DNA of 64,000 nucleotides from Paenibacillus ginsengarvi (GTDB lineage: Bacteria > Bacillota > Bacilli > Paenibacillales > NBRC-103111), in assembly GCF_003626695.1 (NCBI RefSeq), contig NZ_RBAH01000018.1, forward strand, positions 70,363 to 134,362, given 5' to 3'. Of this stretch, positions 34,511-42,398 are shown piece by piece. How positions within the stretch are numbered: the first letter of the stretch is position 1; the number at the start of each line of letters is the position of its first letter. The translations under genes were made by a program, and so were the position numbers. Under the pieces are notes generated by a model. It was given only the letters and a program-made list of their open reading frames with translations. It ran no database searches and had not been told where the DNA came from.

Positions 34511-37357
34511 ATGAGAATTAATCACAACATCGCGTCTCTGAACACGCATCGTCAAATGACGAACAACACTAATGCAACTAGCAAATCTTTGGAGAAGCTG
34601 TCTTCCGGTCTACGCATCAACCGCGCGGGCGACGACGCTGCAGGTCTCGCAATCTCCGAGAAAATGCGCGGACAAATCCGTGGCTTGGAGCAAGCTAGCC
34701 GCAACTCGCAAGATTCGATCTCCCTTATTCAAACGGCTGAGGGTGCGCTGAGCACGACTCATAACATTCTGCAACGTATGCGTGAGCTTGCTGTACAAGC
34801 AGCGAACGATACTTCTACAGATTCCGACCGCGCAGAGCTTCAAAAAGAAGTAACTCAGTTGAAATCCGAAGTTGATCGGATTGCCAGCACGACTGAGTTC
34901 AATACTAAGAAATTGTTGAACGGTAGCTTGACGGCAGCTAAGTCCGCTCAAGGTTCAGTTGCAAATTCGTCTGCTATCGATGCAGCTGATCAAGCTGCAA
35001 CTGCTGCCAAAACAGGAGCAGGCCTCTCGATTGAGTTGTCTGAAGCGCTGGCAGGTAAGTCTGGCACTGGATATTCACATACTGGTGGAGCGGCATTGGC
35101 CGAAAGAACGATTATTCGTACTGGTGCGAATGATTCTTTCAAAATTGCAGTTAATGGAGCAACTGACCTAACAGTTACTATTGCTGCTAGTGGGGCTGAA
35201 GGATATACTCGTGAAGATTTCGCCAATGCGGTAAGCAAAGCAATTATTGACGCTCAAGAGACAGCTACGCCAGGCTCGTCCAAAGCAGAGTTTAATCAAG
35301 TGACCGTTAGTGTTTCTAATGATGGAAGGCTGGAACTGACTTCAAAAGCAACTGGAGCAAGTAACACGATTAAAATTGAAGTTAAGGGCGATACGGCTGA
35401 CAAAGATGCTCTTGCAGCGATGGGCTTTGATGAAAAGGCTACTTCCTTTACATCGAATGTTGATCTTGGAACTGCAGGACATAAGACTGCGGCAACTGGA
35501 TTAAATACGTTTAAAGTAACATTTGGTAATGGTGCTGCGGTTGTAGTTGATCTTGAAAATGATGGCGGATTAAGCGCTGGCACTCAATATAGCTTCTCTG
35601 CTCTAAAAGAAGGTTTGCAAAAAGCTCTCGATACAAAACTTGGTGCAAATCAAATTATTGTTGGCGATGATCAAAACGGTCACTTGACACTGAAAAACAA
35701 TGTTGGGACAGGTACATTGACCCTGGAGAATAACACTACGGGTGCAGTTAGTGCCAACTTGTTTGGTGCAGCTACAGTTAACGTTACACAAGATGTATTG
35801 GCGACAAAGTCCACAACGACTAAAGGAACGAATGTTGTCAATACCATAAAAGCTGGTACAGTTATATCTGCTGGAGCTAACGACCAGTTTAATATTACAT
35901 TGAATGGTAAAGAAACTACGCTTTCTCTTACTGCTGGTATTTATAGCGACCGCAATGCTCTTGTCACGGAAGTGAACAATCAAATCAATGCATCTAGCGA
36001 TTTGATCGGAAAAGTTAAGGCTACATTGGGGTCTGATGGCAAGGTTGAATTTGAGTCGCTTATTAAAGGTGCAAACGCAACTTTGAAAGTATCCACGCCA
36101 CCTACCATTCCACGCTCCGCTTTGGGTGCGCTTGGTTATGATGGAGCTGGCACTTCGATCAATGCTCCTGCTGCTGCTGACCTTGCAGGTGGTATAGACT
36201 TGACCGCTGCAGCAAATAGAAAAATTAAAGTAACCTTGGGTGCCAAAACGGAATATCTCGATCTGACCGGTTACGAGGGTATTAATGGAACGGTAGCAGG
36301 GAAAGTAAGCTCCCGTGACGCTATCGTCAAGGCTCTCCAAGCCGAGTTGAATAAGAAATTTGGAGAAAATGCTGTAACGGTCGCTACTAAAACGACACCA
36401 GCTGGGGTAGACACTCTTTCCCTGACAGCTAATGCTCGTGGTGCAGTTTTCAAAATTGAAAATGATGCAGCTGCAAATGCAACGGGACGTAATGCACTGT
36501 TTGGTGGAGCCGACTTAACGGCGACTATTACCACAGCAGGAGTTAACTCTAATATTGCTGGTACAGACGCGGTAGATAATTCGATTGCCAACACAACTAA
36601 GCTTGTTGATCTCGTTGATACTAACGGCAACGGACTTGGATTGCAAACTGGTAACGTAATCAAGATTACGGGTACGCAAAATGGCAATGCATTTGAAGCA
36701 TCTGTAAAAGTTGAAGCAAACAGTAAAGTTGATGACATCTTGAGTGCTATTCGTAATCTTAAGCAATTTGATGGGGCTACAGTAGCGTTGAATGCAACTA
36801 CCGGTAAGATAGAAGTACGTGGTGCTGACGGTCAAGATAAAGACATCTCGAATCTGAAATTTACGGCACAAAAATCGGCTACTGATGTAACTCAAGTTGC
36901 TAACTTTAACCGTGTTTTCGGAGACTTCAACGTTACGCAACAAGCGCAAAATGGTGCTGCAGACAGCTCGCTGCAAATGCAAATTGGTGCTAATGAAGGC
37001 CAAACGCTAAAAGTTGATATCAATGATATGGGAATCCAGGCTCTTCGTATCCAAGATGTTGACGTTTCTACTAGCGCAGGTGCTCAAACTGCCATTAGCG
37101 TTGTAAACAACGCTTTGGAGATTGTTTCTGCTGAGCGCTCGAAGCTAGGTGCTTACCAAAACCGTTTGGAGCACACAATTAGCAATCTCGGAACTTCCGC
37201 GGAAAACCTGACGGCTTCCGAATCGCGTATCCGTGATGTCGACATGGCGAAAGAGATGATGGACTTTACGAAAAACAACATCCTTTCCCAAGCTGCACAA
37301 GCAATGTTGGCCCAAGCGAATCAACAGCCACAAGGTGTACTGCAGTTGCTTCGTTAA
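34511..37357 (+). CDS. hag: Flagellin, unusually large
   Basis: Filament subunit. The N-terminal D0/D1 region (MRINHNIASLNTHRQM, LSSGLRINRAGDDAAGLAIS) and C-terminal D1/D0 region (NRLEHTISNLGTSAENLTAS, ending QANQQPQGVLQLLR) are canonical. At 948 residues it is about three times the length of B. subtilis Hag, owing to a central region of about 650 residues. That region contains about five Flagellin_IN-like units starting near 206, 330, 456, 568 and 713. Each has an F/I-K/N-I/V-x-x-x-G opening (NDSFKIAVNG, NTFKVTFGNG, NDQFNITLNG), a helix, and a D/N-G-x-L/V-x-L/F-x-S/T strand. No HEXXH is present, so it is not a flagellinolysin. Expected control: sigma-D plus CsrA. Confidence 0.95.
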   Translation: MRINHNIASLNTHRQMTNNTNATSKSLEKLSSGLRINRAGDDAAGLAISEKMRGQIRGLEQASRNSQDSISLIQTAEGALSTTHNILQRMRELAVQAANDTSTDSDRAELQKEVTQLKSEVDRIASTTEFNTKKLLNGSLTAAKSAQGSVANSSAIDAADQAATAAKTGAGLSIELSEALAGKSGTGYSHTGGAALAERTIIRTGANDSFKIAVNGATDLTVTIAASGAEGYTREDFANAVSKAIIDAQETATPGSSKAEFNQVTVSVSNDGRLELTSKATGASNTIKIEVKGDTADKDALAAMGFDEKATSFTSNVDLGTAGHKTAATGLNTFKVTFGNGAAVVVDLENDGGLSAGTQYSFSALKEGLQKALDTKLGANQIIVGDDQNGHLTLKNNVGTGTLTLENNTTGAVSANLFGAATVNVTQDVLATKSTTTKGTNVVNTIKAGTVISAGANDQFNITLNGKETTLSLTAGIYSDRNALVTEVNNQINASSDLIGKVKATLGSDGKVEFESLIKGANATLKVSTPPTIPRSALGALGYDGAGTSINAPAAADLAGGIDLTAAANRKIKVTLGAKTEYLDLTGYEGINGTVAGKVSSRDAIVKALQAELNKKFGENAVTVATKTTPAGVDTLSLTANARGAVFKIENDAAANATGRNALFGGADLTATITTAGVNSNIAGTDAVDNSIANTTKLVDLVDTNGNGLGLQTGNVIKITGTQNGNAFEASVKVEANSKVDDILSAIRNLKQFDGATVALNATTGKIEVRGADGQDKDISNLKFTAQKSATDVTQVANFNRVFGDFNVTQQAQNGAADSSLQMQIGANEGQTLKVDINDMGIQALRIQDVDVSTSAGAQTAISVVNNALEIVSAERSKLGAYQNRLEHTISNLGTSAENLTASESRIRDVDMAKEMMDFTKNNILSQAAQAMLAQANQQPQGVLQLLR

Positions 37358-37370
37358 TAATTTGCTACTT

Positions 37371-37405
37371 GAAAGAGACCTTAGTATATCTAGGGTCTCT
37401 TTTCC
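37371..37405 (+). terminator. Intrinsic terminator after the flagellin gene
   Basis: AAAGAGACC (37372-37380) pairs with GGTCTCTTT (37394-37402), and the inner bases also partly pair. The T-run is short and merges with the stem. Confidence 0.75.
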
Positions 37406-37448
37406 TTATTTAGCTCGTCATTTACCTCTTCAGTAACAGATTAAAAAT

Positions 37449-37456
37449 GCCGATAA
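37449..37456 (+). promoter_or_regulatory. Perfect sigma-D -10-like element before the methylase gene
   Basis: GCCGATAA, 39 bases before ATG 37495, fits the sigma-D -10 consensus. No TAAA lies at the usual 15-16-base distance, so the promoter may be weak or fortuitous. Confidence 0.45.
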
Positions 37457-37494
37457 GTTATGTAACGATAATATTTTTCTAAAGGGGTTTGTAT

Positions 37495-38736
37495 ATGAAC
37501 AGAACAAAGCACGTAAAACATTTATACCCCCAGTACATGGATAAATTTCAATGCATAGGATCGGAATGTGAGGATACTTGCTGCGCAGGGTGGCAGGTAT
37601 CGATAGATCGACCTACCTATAAAAAATATAGTAAGGTTGCTGATCCTCACTTAAGGAAAGAGCTTGATAGTAGTCTCAAGAGAAATCGGTTTAATCCCAG
37701 CGATGGCTACTTTGCTAGTATTAAATTAAATGAGAAAAACCATTGTCCAATGTTAACCGAAGACAGGAGATGTGGTATTCAACTTAGACTTGGTGAGGAA
37801 TATTTGTCTAATGTGTGTGCAAGTTATCCTAGAGGGGGAAATGTTGTAAACGGTGTGTATGAATTATCGGGAACAATCTCATGTCCCGAAATGGCACGTC
37901 TCGTATTATTAAATCCCGATGGAATTGAATTCCAAGAAAGCAGTAAAGAATATGATCGGAGAATTAATATAGGTAAAGTAGTACAAACTGCTGACCCCAA
38001 AAGCCAGTCTGAGCGATATTTATGGGAATTTCGAATTTTCACGATACAAGTTCTTCAAAACCGAAATTATGAATTAACAGATCGTCTTATTTTGTTGGGG
38101 ATGTTTTTTCAGAAATCGCAGGAATGCATGAAAGAAGAGGAGTCCGGAGGAGTAGTAGAGCTAATCGCTAAGTATACATCGATAGTTGACAACGGAAATT
38201 TAAAGGATGTCTTACAAGATATCCCTTCCAATACAGTAATTCAGATGGAACTTTTAAAAGAATTAGCCGATGAACGGTACCGGTTAGGGGTTAGCAGTCA
38301 AAGGTACTTTGAGTGTTATGCTGCATTTTTACATGGCATTGAGTATAACTTACAGGATACTACAGAAGATATAGCATTGCGCTATAAAGACGGTTACGAA
38401 AACTACTACCAACCTTTCATGAAAGAGCATGGATATATCATTGAAAACTACTTAGTAAACCATGTCTATAAAAGTCTTTTTCCATGTGGTAAATATGAAA
38501 CTCTATTTGATGAATTTATTATGTTGGTTCTTCATTATGCTCTTATAAAGATGCACTTAATTGGAATGGCGAGATATGCCAAGGAAGAGTTTACGATAGA
38601 TTTTGTCATAAAATTAATGCAATCTTTTTCAAAGACTGTTGAACATAATAACACGTTCTTCTCCAATGCGTATCAACTGCTCGAAAAACACAACTATAAA
38701 TCCATGGCATACATGGCAATTCTAATTAAAAACTAA
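37495..38736 (+). CDS. fliB: Flagellin lysine-N-methylase FliB
   Basis: FliB-family protein that methylates lysines of flagellin. 413 residues from ATG 37495, 7 bases after AAAGGGG (a TTG two codons earlier is too close to that site). The N-terminal cysteine cluster FQCIGSECEDTCCAGW (Cys20, 25, 29, 30) and the later RRCGIQLRLGEEYLSNVCASYPR are the family hallmarks, suggesting a metal cluster. The remainder is helical. Its base composition is much more AT-rich than its neighbours, with ATA, AGA and TTA codons common, and it interrupts the usual hag-flaG junction, which suggests later acquisition. The adjacent large flagellin is the obvious substrate. Confidence 0.85.
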   Translation: MNRTKHVKHLYPQYMDKFQCIGSECEDTCCAGWQVSIDRPTYKKYSKVADPHLRKELDSSLKRNRFNPSDGYFASIKLNEKNHCPMLTEDRRCGIQLRLGEEYLSNVCASYPRGGNVVNGVYELSGTISCPEMARLVLLNPDGIEFQESSKEYDRRINIGKVVQTADPKSQSERYLWEFRIFTIQVLQNRNYELTDRLILLGMFFQKSQECMKEEESGGVVELIAKYTSIVDNGNLKDVLQDIPSNTVIQMELLKELADERYRLGVSSQRYFECYAAFLHGIEYNLQDTTEDIALRYKDGYENYYQPFMKEHGYIIENYLVNHVYKSLFPCGKYETLFDEFIMLVLHYALIKMHLIGMARYAKEEFTIDFVIKLMQSFSKTVEHNNTFFSNAYQLLEKHNYKSMAYMAILIKN

Positions 38737-38754
38737 GCCGTTTGAATTATGATC

Positions 38755-38782
38755 TAATATTTCGTCCGCGCCTCTCCGATAA
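38755..38782 (+). promoter_or_regulatory. Candidate sigma-D promoter of flaG-fliD-fliS
   Basis: TAAT at 38755-38758, 16-base spacing, TCCGATAA at 38775-38782 (7 of 8 matches). It lies about 35 bases before the flaG start and should drive the following four genes. Confidence 0.6.
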
Positions 38783-38817
38783 ATATCGTATAGGGATACA
38801 TAACGGAGGGATTCGCA

Positions 38818-39168
38818 GTGGAAAGTCAACCAATAGGTGGAGCTTCGCCGAAAATCCCGCCCAGCGGAAGCGATTCGGTCAACATGATACAAACAGCACA
38901 GGAGCTAAAGAGGGCGGAAGTACAGGGAGAACACATCTCAATCAGTGAAGAGCAACTGATTCTTGCAATCGATAAAGCTGTAAAAGCCGTTCAGGGAGCA
39001 GCGACAGTGCTTGACTTTTCTATTCACAAAAGCACGAATCAAATTATGGTTAAAGTTCTTGAACGAGATACCGGTAAGGTTGTACGTGAAATTCCGCCTG
39101 AGAAGATGCTAGATTTTGTGGCAAAACTATGGGAAATGGCCGGTATTTTGGTGGATAAGAAAGTTTGA
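38818..39168 (+). CDS. flaG: FlaG family flagellar protein
   Basis: 116 residues. The N-terminal third is low-complexity and polar. The conserved C-terminal FlaG domain reads LDFSIHKSTNQIMVKVLERDTGKVVREIPPEKMLDFVAKLWEMAG. Start is GTG 38818 behind AACGGAGGGA. FlaG proteins influence filament length in other bacteria. It stands at the head of the flaG-fliD-fliS-fliT group, as YvyC does in B. subtilis. Confidence 0.92.
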   Translation: MESQPIGGASPKIPPSGSDSVNMIQTAQELKRAEVQGEHISISEEQLILAIDKAVKAVQGAATVLDFSIHKSTNQIMVKVLERDTGKVVREIPPEKMLDFVAKLWEMAGILVDKKV

Positions 39169-39196
39169 AATATATTGAAAGGGGTGGGCAAGACAA

Positions 39197-40714
39197 ATGC
39201 GTGTAGCAGGATTAAGCGGATTCGATGTGGACAATACCGTAAAAGAATTAATGAAGGCGCAACGTGTCAAGTACGATGCTCTCGATCAGAAGAAGCAAAC
39301 ATTTGAATGGACGCGGGATGCATACCGGGATATGAATCTTCAGTTAACGGATTACCGGAACAATAAACTATTCAAATTTCGATTGGAAGGTACCTTTAAT
39401 AAGAAGGATGTAACGGTATCAGGGGACTCTGAGGCTATTTCAGCAAAGGCGACTGCTTCTGCTTCAGGTAGTAATATTACTGTTTCTGTACAAAAGTTAG
39501 CTGTGGCTGCTCATAACTTTAGCAAGGAAGAAGTCGCTAAAGCGGAATTCGATCGGACAAAACCCTTAATCGAGCAAACATCAAACCTACTTCACGGAAC
39601 GCCTCTTTCGTCAGCTTACACTTTTAAAATCAACGGTAGTGAAAGTATTGTAATCGATACGAGCAAAGACTCGATTAATGATGTTATTAGCAAAATTAAT
39701 CAAAAAACGAACGTTACGGCTTTCTACGATGAAAGTACCAGAAAAGTTTCCTTTATGGCCAAGCAGACGGGATTAGTCAATGGGGCTGACCAAAAGGGTG
39801 ATACCATTCTTTTTGAGGATGTATCGGGGGACTTTTTGAGTAATGTTTTACAGGTAAAACCCGAGGGTGCTGTAAAAGCGAATGACGCCGAGATTACAAT
39901 TAACGGATTGACTACCACACGTTCCAGCAATACGTTTACAGTAAACGGCATCGAAATCACGCTCAAAAAAGCAGGCGGAACTACGGCTACAATTGAACCG
40001 AAGACAAAAGTCGACGAAGTAGTAGACTCAATCAAAACGTTTATTTCCGAATACAATGATTTCATAAAACTAACCCAGGATAAAGTAGCCGAAGCAAGAA
40101 ACAGAGACTACCTGCCGTTATCCAGCGAGCAAAAAGGAAGTTTGTCGGAGAAGCAGATCGAGCAGTGGGAGAAGCTGGCCAAAAGCGGTCTTTTGCGCAA
40201 CGATCCTATTTTATCCAAGTTAACAAATAGCCTGCGGTTGGCGGTCACAGCCAATGTAGATACGGGTCATCCGACAATACGCTCCTTGGCCTCGATTGGG
40301 ATCGATACAGGAGACTATTCTGAAAAAGGGAAACTTGTTATCAAAGACGAAACAAAGCTGCGTGCTGCTATCGAAAACAATCTCGACGCGGTCCAAGCTT
40401 TATTTACCCGACCTGCAGCAGAGGGTGGCAGTGGATCCGAAACGGGTATTGCCAATCGAATGTATGCCCAATTAAAAACCGGACTGGATGAATTGGTCGA
40501 AAAGGCGGGCGTTCCCAATACAACGTCGTTTGATCAGAGCGTGGTAGGCACCCAGCTTCTGCAAGTAAATAAACAGTTAAATCAGCTGGATACGAAGCTG
40601 AAAACGATGGAAAATAACTATTATACAAAATTTGCGGCAATGGAAGCTGCTATTAATCGGTATAACTCACAGTCCGCCTATTTGGCAAACGCATTCGGCA
40701 CCAACAGCAAATAG
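39197..40714 (+). CDS. fliD: Filament cap protein FliD
   Basis: Capping protein that folds flagellin at the filament tip. 505 residues. FliD_N reads MRVAGLSGFDVDNTVKELMKAQRVKYDALDQKKQ, with two IN-type motifs in the middle (YTFKINGSESIVIDTSKDSI, NTFTVNGIEITL). FliD_C includes LASIGIDTGDYSEKGKLVIKDETKL and the C-terminal coiled coil QLDTKLKTMENNYYTKFAAME. The ribosome site AAAGGGG precedes the ATG. Normal length for Bacillales. Confidence 0.95.
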   Translation: MRVAGLSGFDVDNTVKELMKAQRVKYDALDQKKQTFEWTRDAYRDMNLQLTDYRNNKLFKFRLEGTFNKKDVTVSGDSEAISAKATASASGSNITVSVQKLAVAAHNFSKEEVAKAEFDRTKPLIEQTSNLLHGTPLSSAYTFKINGSESIVIDTSKDSINDVISKINQKTNVTAFYDESTRKVSFMAKQTGLVNGADQKGDTILFEDVSGDFLSNVLQVKPEGAVKANDAEITINGLTTTRSSNTFTVNGIEITLKKAGGTTATIEPKTKVDEVVDSIKTFISEYNDFIKLTQDKVAEARNRDYLPLSSEQKGSLSEKQIEQWEKLAKSGLLRNDPILSKLTNSLRLAVTANVDTGHPTIRSLASIGIDTGDYSEKGKLVIKDETKLRAAIENNLDAVQALFTRPAAEGGSGSETGIANRMYAQLKTGLDELVEKAGVPNTTSFDQSVVGTQLLQVNKQLNQLDTKLKTMENNYYTKFAAMEAAINRYNSQSAYLANAFGTNSK

Positions 40715-40734
40715 AACATAGGAGGCGGACCATA

Positions 40735-41121
40735 ATGATTCAAATGCAGCCGAATAAATATCTGGAGAATTCGGTTCATACAGCTTCTCCCGCTCAACTT
40801 CTTGTTATGTTGTGCGATGGCGCTATTCGTTTTAGCAAACTGGCCATTGAGGATATACGCAAGAAAGATATGAATGCGGCACATCAGCATATCTTCAAAG
40901 TTCAAGATATCATCAGCGAGTTCGTCATTACTTTGGACCAGTCGGCCCCAATAGCTAAAGACTTACTACGTCTCTACGACTATTTAATTTACAGATTGAT
41001 TGAAGCAAATACGAAGAAGGACATTGAAGCGCTAGAAGAGGTCATTGGATTCGTAAAGGAATTGAAAGAAACCTGGATAGAAGCAGTCAAATTGATGAGT
41101 GCCCAGCGGGGCGGGGCTTGA
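40735..41121 (+). CDS. fliS: Flagellin export chaperone FliS
   Basis: Binds flagellin C-terminal helices and prevents cytosolic polymerisation. 128 residues with the family start YLENSVHTASPAQLLVMLCDGAIRFSKLA and LYDYLIYRLIEANTKKD. The ribosome site ATAGGAGGCG is strong. Spacing to fliD is 20 bases and the next gene begins one base after its stop. Confidence 0.95.
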   Translation: MIQMQPNKYLENSVHTASPAQLLVMLCDGAIRFSKLAIEDIRKKDMNAAHQHIFKVQDIISEFVITLDQSAPIAKDLLRLYDYLIYRLIEANTKKDIEALEEVIGFVKELKETWIEAVKLMSAQRGGA

Positions 41122-41122
41122 A

Positions 41123-41458
41123 ATGGATGAATGGATTGAAGAACTAGAACGGATTACGGAACAAATTCGAATAGGGATTCACACCGTTTCCCAAGACGAG
41201 CTTGAGCTGTTTATTGAGCGACGAGAAGATATTGTCGACAAAATTCGACAGTCTGAACTTACTGATATAATAAAGAATAAGTACAGGGAGCGGATAACCA
41301 TTCTCCTGGAAAGCGATGAGCTTATCCGCAACCGTATCGCCGACATTCAGAGTGAGAATCAACAAGGGATTGCAAAAATAAATCAGGCCAAAATGCAAAA
41401 ATCGGTCTATGATGCGGAGTATGCGATCGGCGGGTTTATGTTCGATAAGAAAAAGTGA
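41123..41458 (+). CDS. fliT: FliT-like flagellar chaperone
   Basis: 111-residue, wholly helical, acidic protein (EELERITEQIRIGIHTVSQDELELFIERREDIVDKIRQ) in the fliT position. The sequence is divergent, so the name rests mostly on position, size and helical content. The open frame extends to GTG 41099 inside fliS, but the GGGGCGGGG site and standard spacing favour ATG 41123. It likely chaperones FliD. Confidence 0.75.
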   Translation: MDEWIEELERITEQIRIGIHTVSQDELELFIERREDIVDKIRQSELTDIIKNKYRERITILLESDELIRNRIADIQSENQQGIAKINQAKMQKSVYDAEYAIGGFMFDKKK

Positions 41459-41481
41459 TTAACTTCATCATTTCTGTCATG

Positions 41482-41520
41482 ACAAGCTAACGTTCAATTC
41501 GGCGGGAGCTTGTTTTTTTT
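41482..41520 (+). terminator. Intrinsic terminator after fliT
   Basis: ACAAGCT (41482-41488) and AGCTTGT (41507-41513) around an 18-base loop, then a run of T. Confidence 0.75.
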
Positions 41521-41581
41521 GAATGTTTATTAATAATTCTTACCCTATTTTCACTGCAAACCAAAAAGCAAATCATTAACC

Positions 41582-41635
41582 TGTGCACAAATACAAAAAA
41601 CAACCTGTGGATAATGTGCATAACCCTGTGAATAA
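41582..41635 (+). other. Cluster of four DnaA-box-like sequences
   Basis: Four 9-mers in the same orientation: TGTGCACAA (41582), TGTGGATAA (41606), TGTGCATAA (41615) and TGTGAATAA (41627). The second is the exact complement of the DnaA box TTATCCACA, the third and fourth differ from it at one position, and the first at two. The surrounding 250 bases between fliT and csp are AT-rich and hold no gene. Confidence 0.65.
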
Positions 41636-41746
41636 CTAATGAAAATAAGCTTTCATAATGTGTACGTTCTGTAAATAGCCAAATTTTCTAGCAATTCAAT
41701 CTAGCAAAACTTGGGTGTAAATACACGTTTAGATATCGCTTTCACG

Positions 41747-41775
41747 TTGACATTATGCGGGCTGGATGGTATAGT
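41747..41775 (+). promoter_or_regulatory. Sigma-A promoter of the cold-shock gene
   Basis: TTGACA (41747-41752), 17-base spacing, TATAGT (41770-41775): near-consensus. Expected leader is about 45 bases. Confidence 0.85.
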
Positions 41776-41826
41776 CAGGGTGTCGGCATAGTCCGCAGCT
41801 ATTTGAAGATGAAGGGAATGTTTTGC

Positions 41827-42024
41827 ATGCAAGGTAAAGTTAAATGGTTTAACGCAGAAAAAGGCTATGGATTCATCGAGCGCGAAGACGGCGGAGACGT
41901 ATTCGTACACTTCTCGGCAATCCAATCCGAAGGTTTCAAAACTTTGGAAGAAGGCCAAGCAGTAGAGTTCGACATCGTGGAAGGCGCACGCGGACCGCAA
42001 GCAGCTAACGTCGTAAAGATATAA
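41827..42024 (+). CDS. Cold-shock protein of the CspA/CspB family
   Basis: Single-stranded nucleic-acid-binding OB-fold protein acting as RNA chaperone. 66 residues: MQGKVKWFNAEKGYGFIE with RNP1 KGYGFI (12-17) and RNP2 VFVHF (25-29), ending GPQAANVVKI. The open frame runs further upstream, but AAGGGA at 41812-41817 and the universal family start select ATG 41827. It stands alone between its own promoter and a terminator. Codon choice is that of a highly expressed gene. Confidence 0.95.
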   Translation: MQGKVKWFNAEKGYGFIEREDGGDVFVHFSAIQSEGFKTLEEGQAVEFDIVEGARGPQAANVVKI

Positions 42025-42069
42025 TCAACCGGCTGTACAGCCGCGATTGAATATATACGCTAGCAGCGA

Positions 42070-42100
42070 AGACTCCCCGGGAAACCGGGGTGTCTTTTTT
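42070..42100 (+). terminator. Intrinsic terminator after csp
   Basis: AGAC-T-CCCCGG, GAAA tetraloop (42081-42084), CCGGGG-T-GTCT, then T6. Confidence 0.92.
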
Positions 42101-42178
42101 GTTTTATTTCCCGTGCTACTTAGGCTGTCACATTATTTTCAGAATATACAAAAAATTTTGAATTATTGATAAGTTTTT

Positions 42179-42207
42179 TTGAAGATTGGACGTTAATATG
42201 CTATAGT
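42179..42207 (+). promoter_or_regulatory. Sigma-A promoter of hpf
   Basis: TTGAAG (42179-42184), 17-base spacing, extended -10 TGCTATAGT with TATAGT at 42202-42207. I see no clear sigma-B or sigma-H element, although hpf is under those factors in B. subtilis. Confidence 0.7.
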
Positions 42208-42214
42208 AGAGATA

Positions 42215-42398
42215 GGAAAAACAACAGGCGAAAGCCTAGGGGATGGAAGGCGCAAACTCCCTTCGAGGCAGCGTTTTCCCTCAAGCTTAAGGCAGGAACC
42301 GCGCGGTTTTTCCCCGGATAAAGGCGTATCCGTCTCCGGGCTTCATTCGGTGCATAGGGACGAGCGCGCTTTATCGAATCGAAAGGAGCTGTTGGACA
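42215..42398 (+). ncRNA. Structured leader RNA upstream of hpf
   Basis: About 185 transcribed, non-coding bases between the promoter and hpf. Visible elements are AGGC-GAAA-GCCT (a GNRA-capped hairpin, 42226-42237), the purine-rich AGGGGATGGAAGGCGCAAA, palindromic AACCGCGCGGTT (42297-42308) followed by T5, and CGGATA/TATCCG inside an outer CCCGG/CCGGG. A raiA RNA motif is known upstream of raiA (hpf) genes in Firmicutes; I cannot confirm a match by eye. It does not match any riboswitch core I can check. Confidence 0.5.

Noticed and set aside
34511..37357. Flagellinolysin (flagellin with an embedded metallopeptidase)
   Set aside because: The flagellin is large enough, but no HEXXH zinc motif occurs in the central region.
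42215..42398. c-di-GMP, glycine or c-di-AMP riboswitch before hpf
   Set aside because: Some purine-rich strings look suggestive, but the conserved core sequences of these classes do not align.
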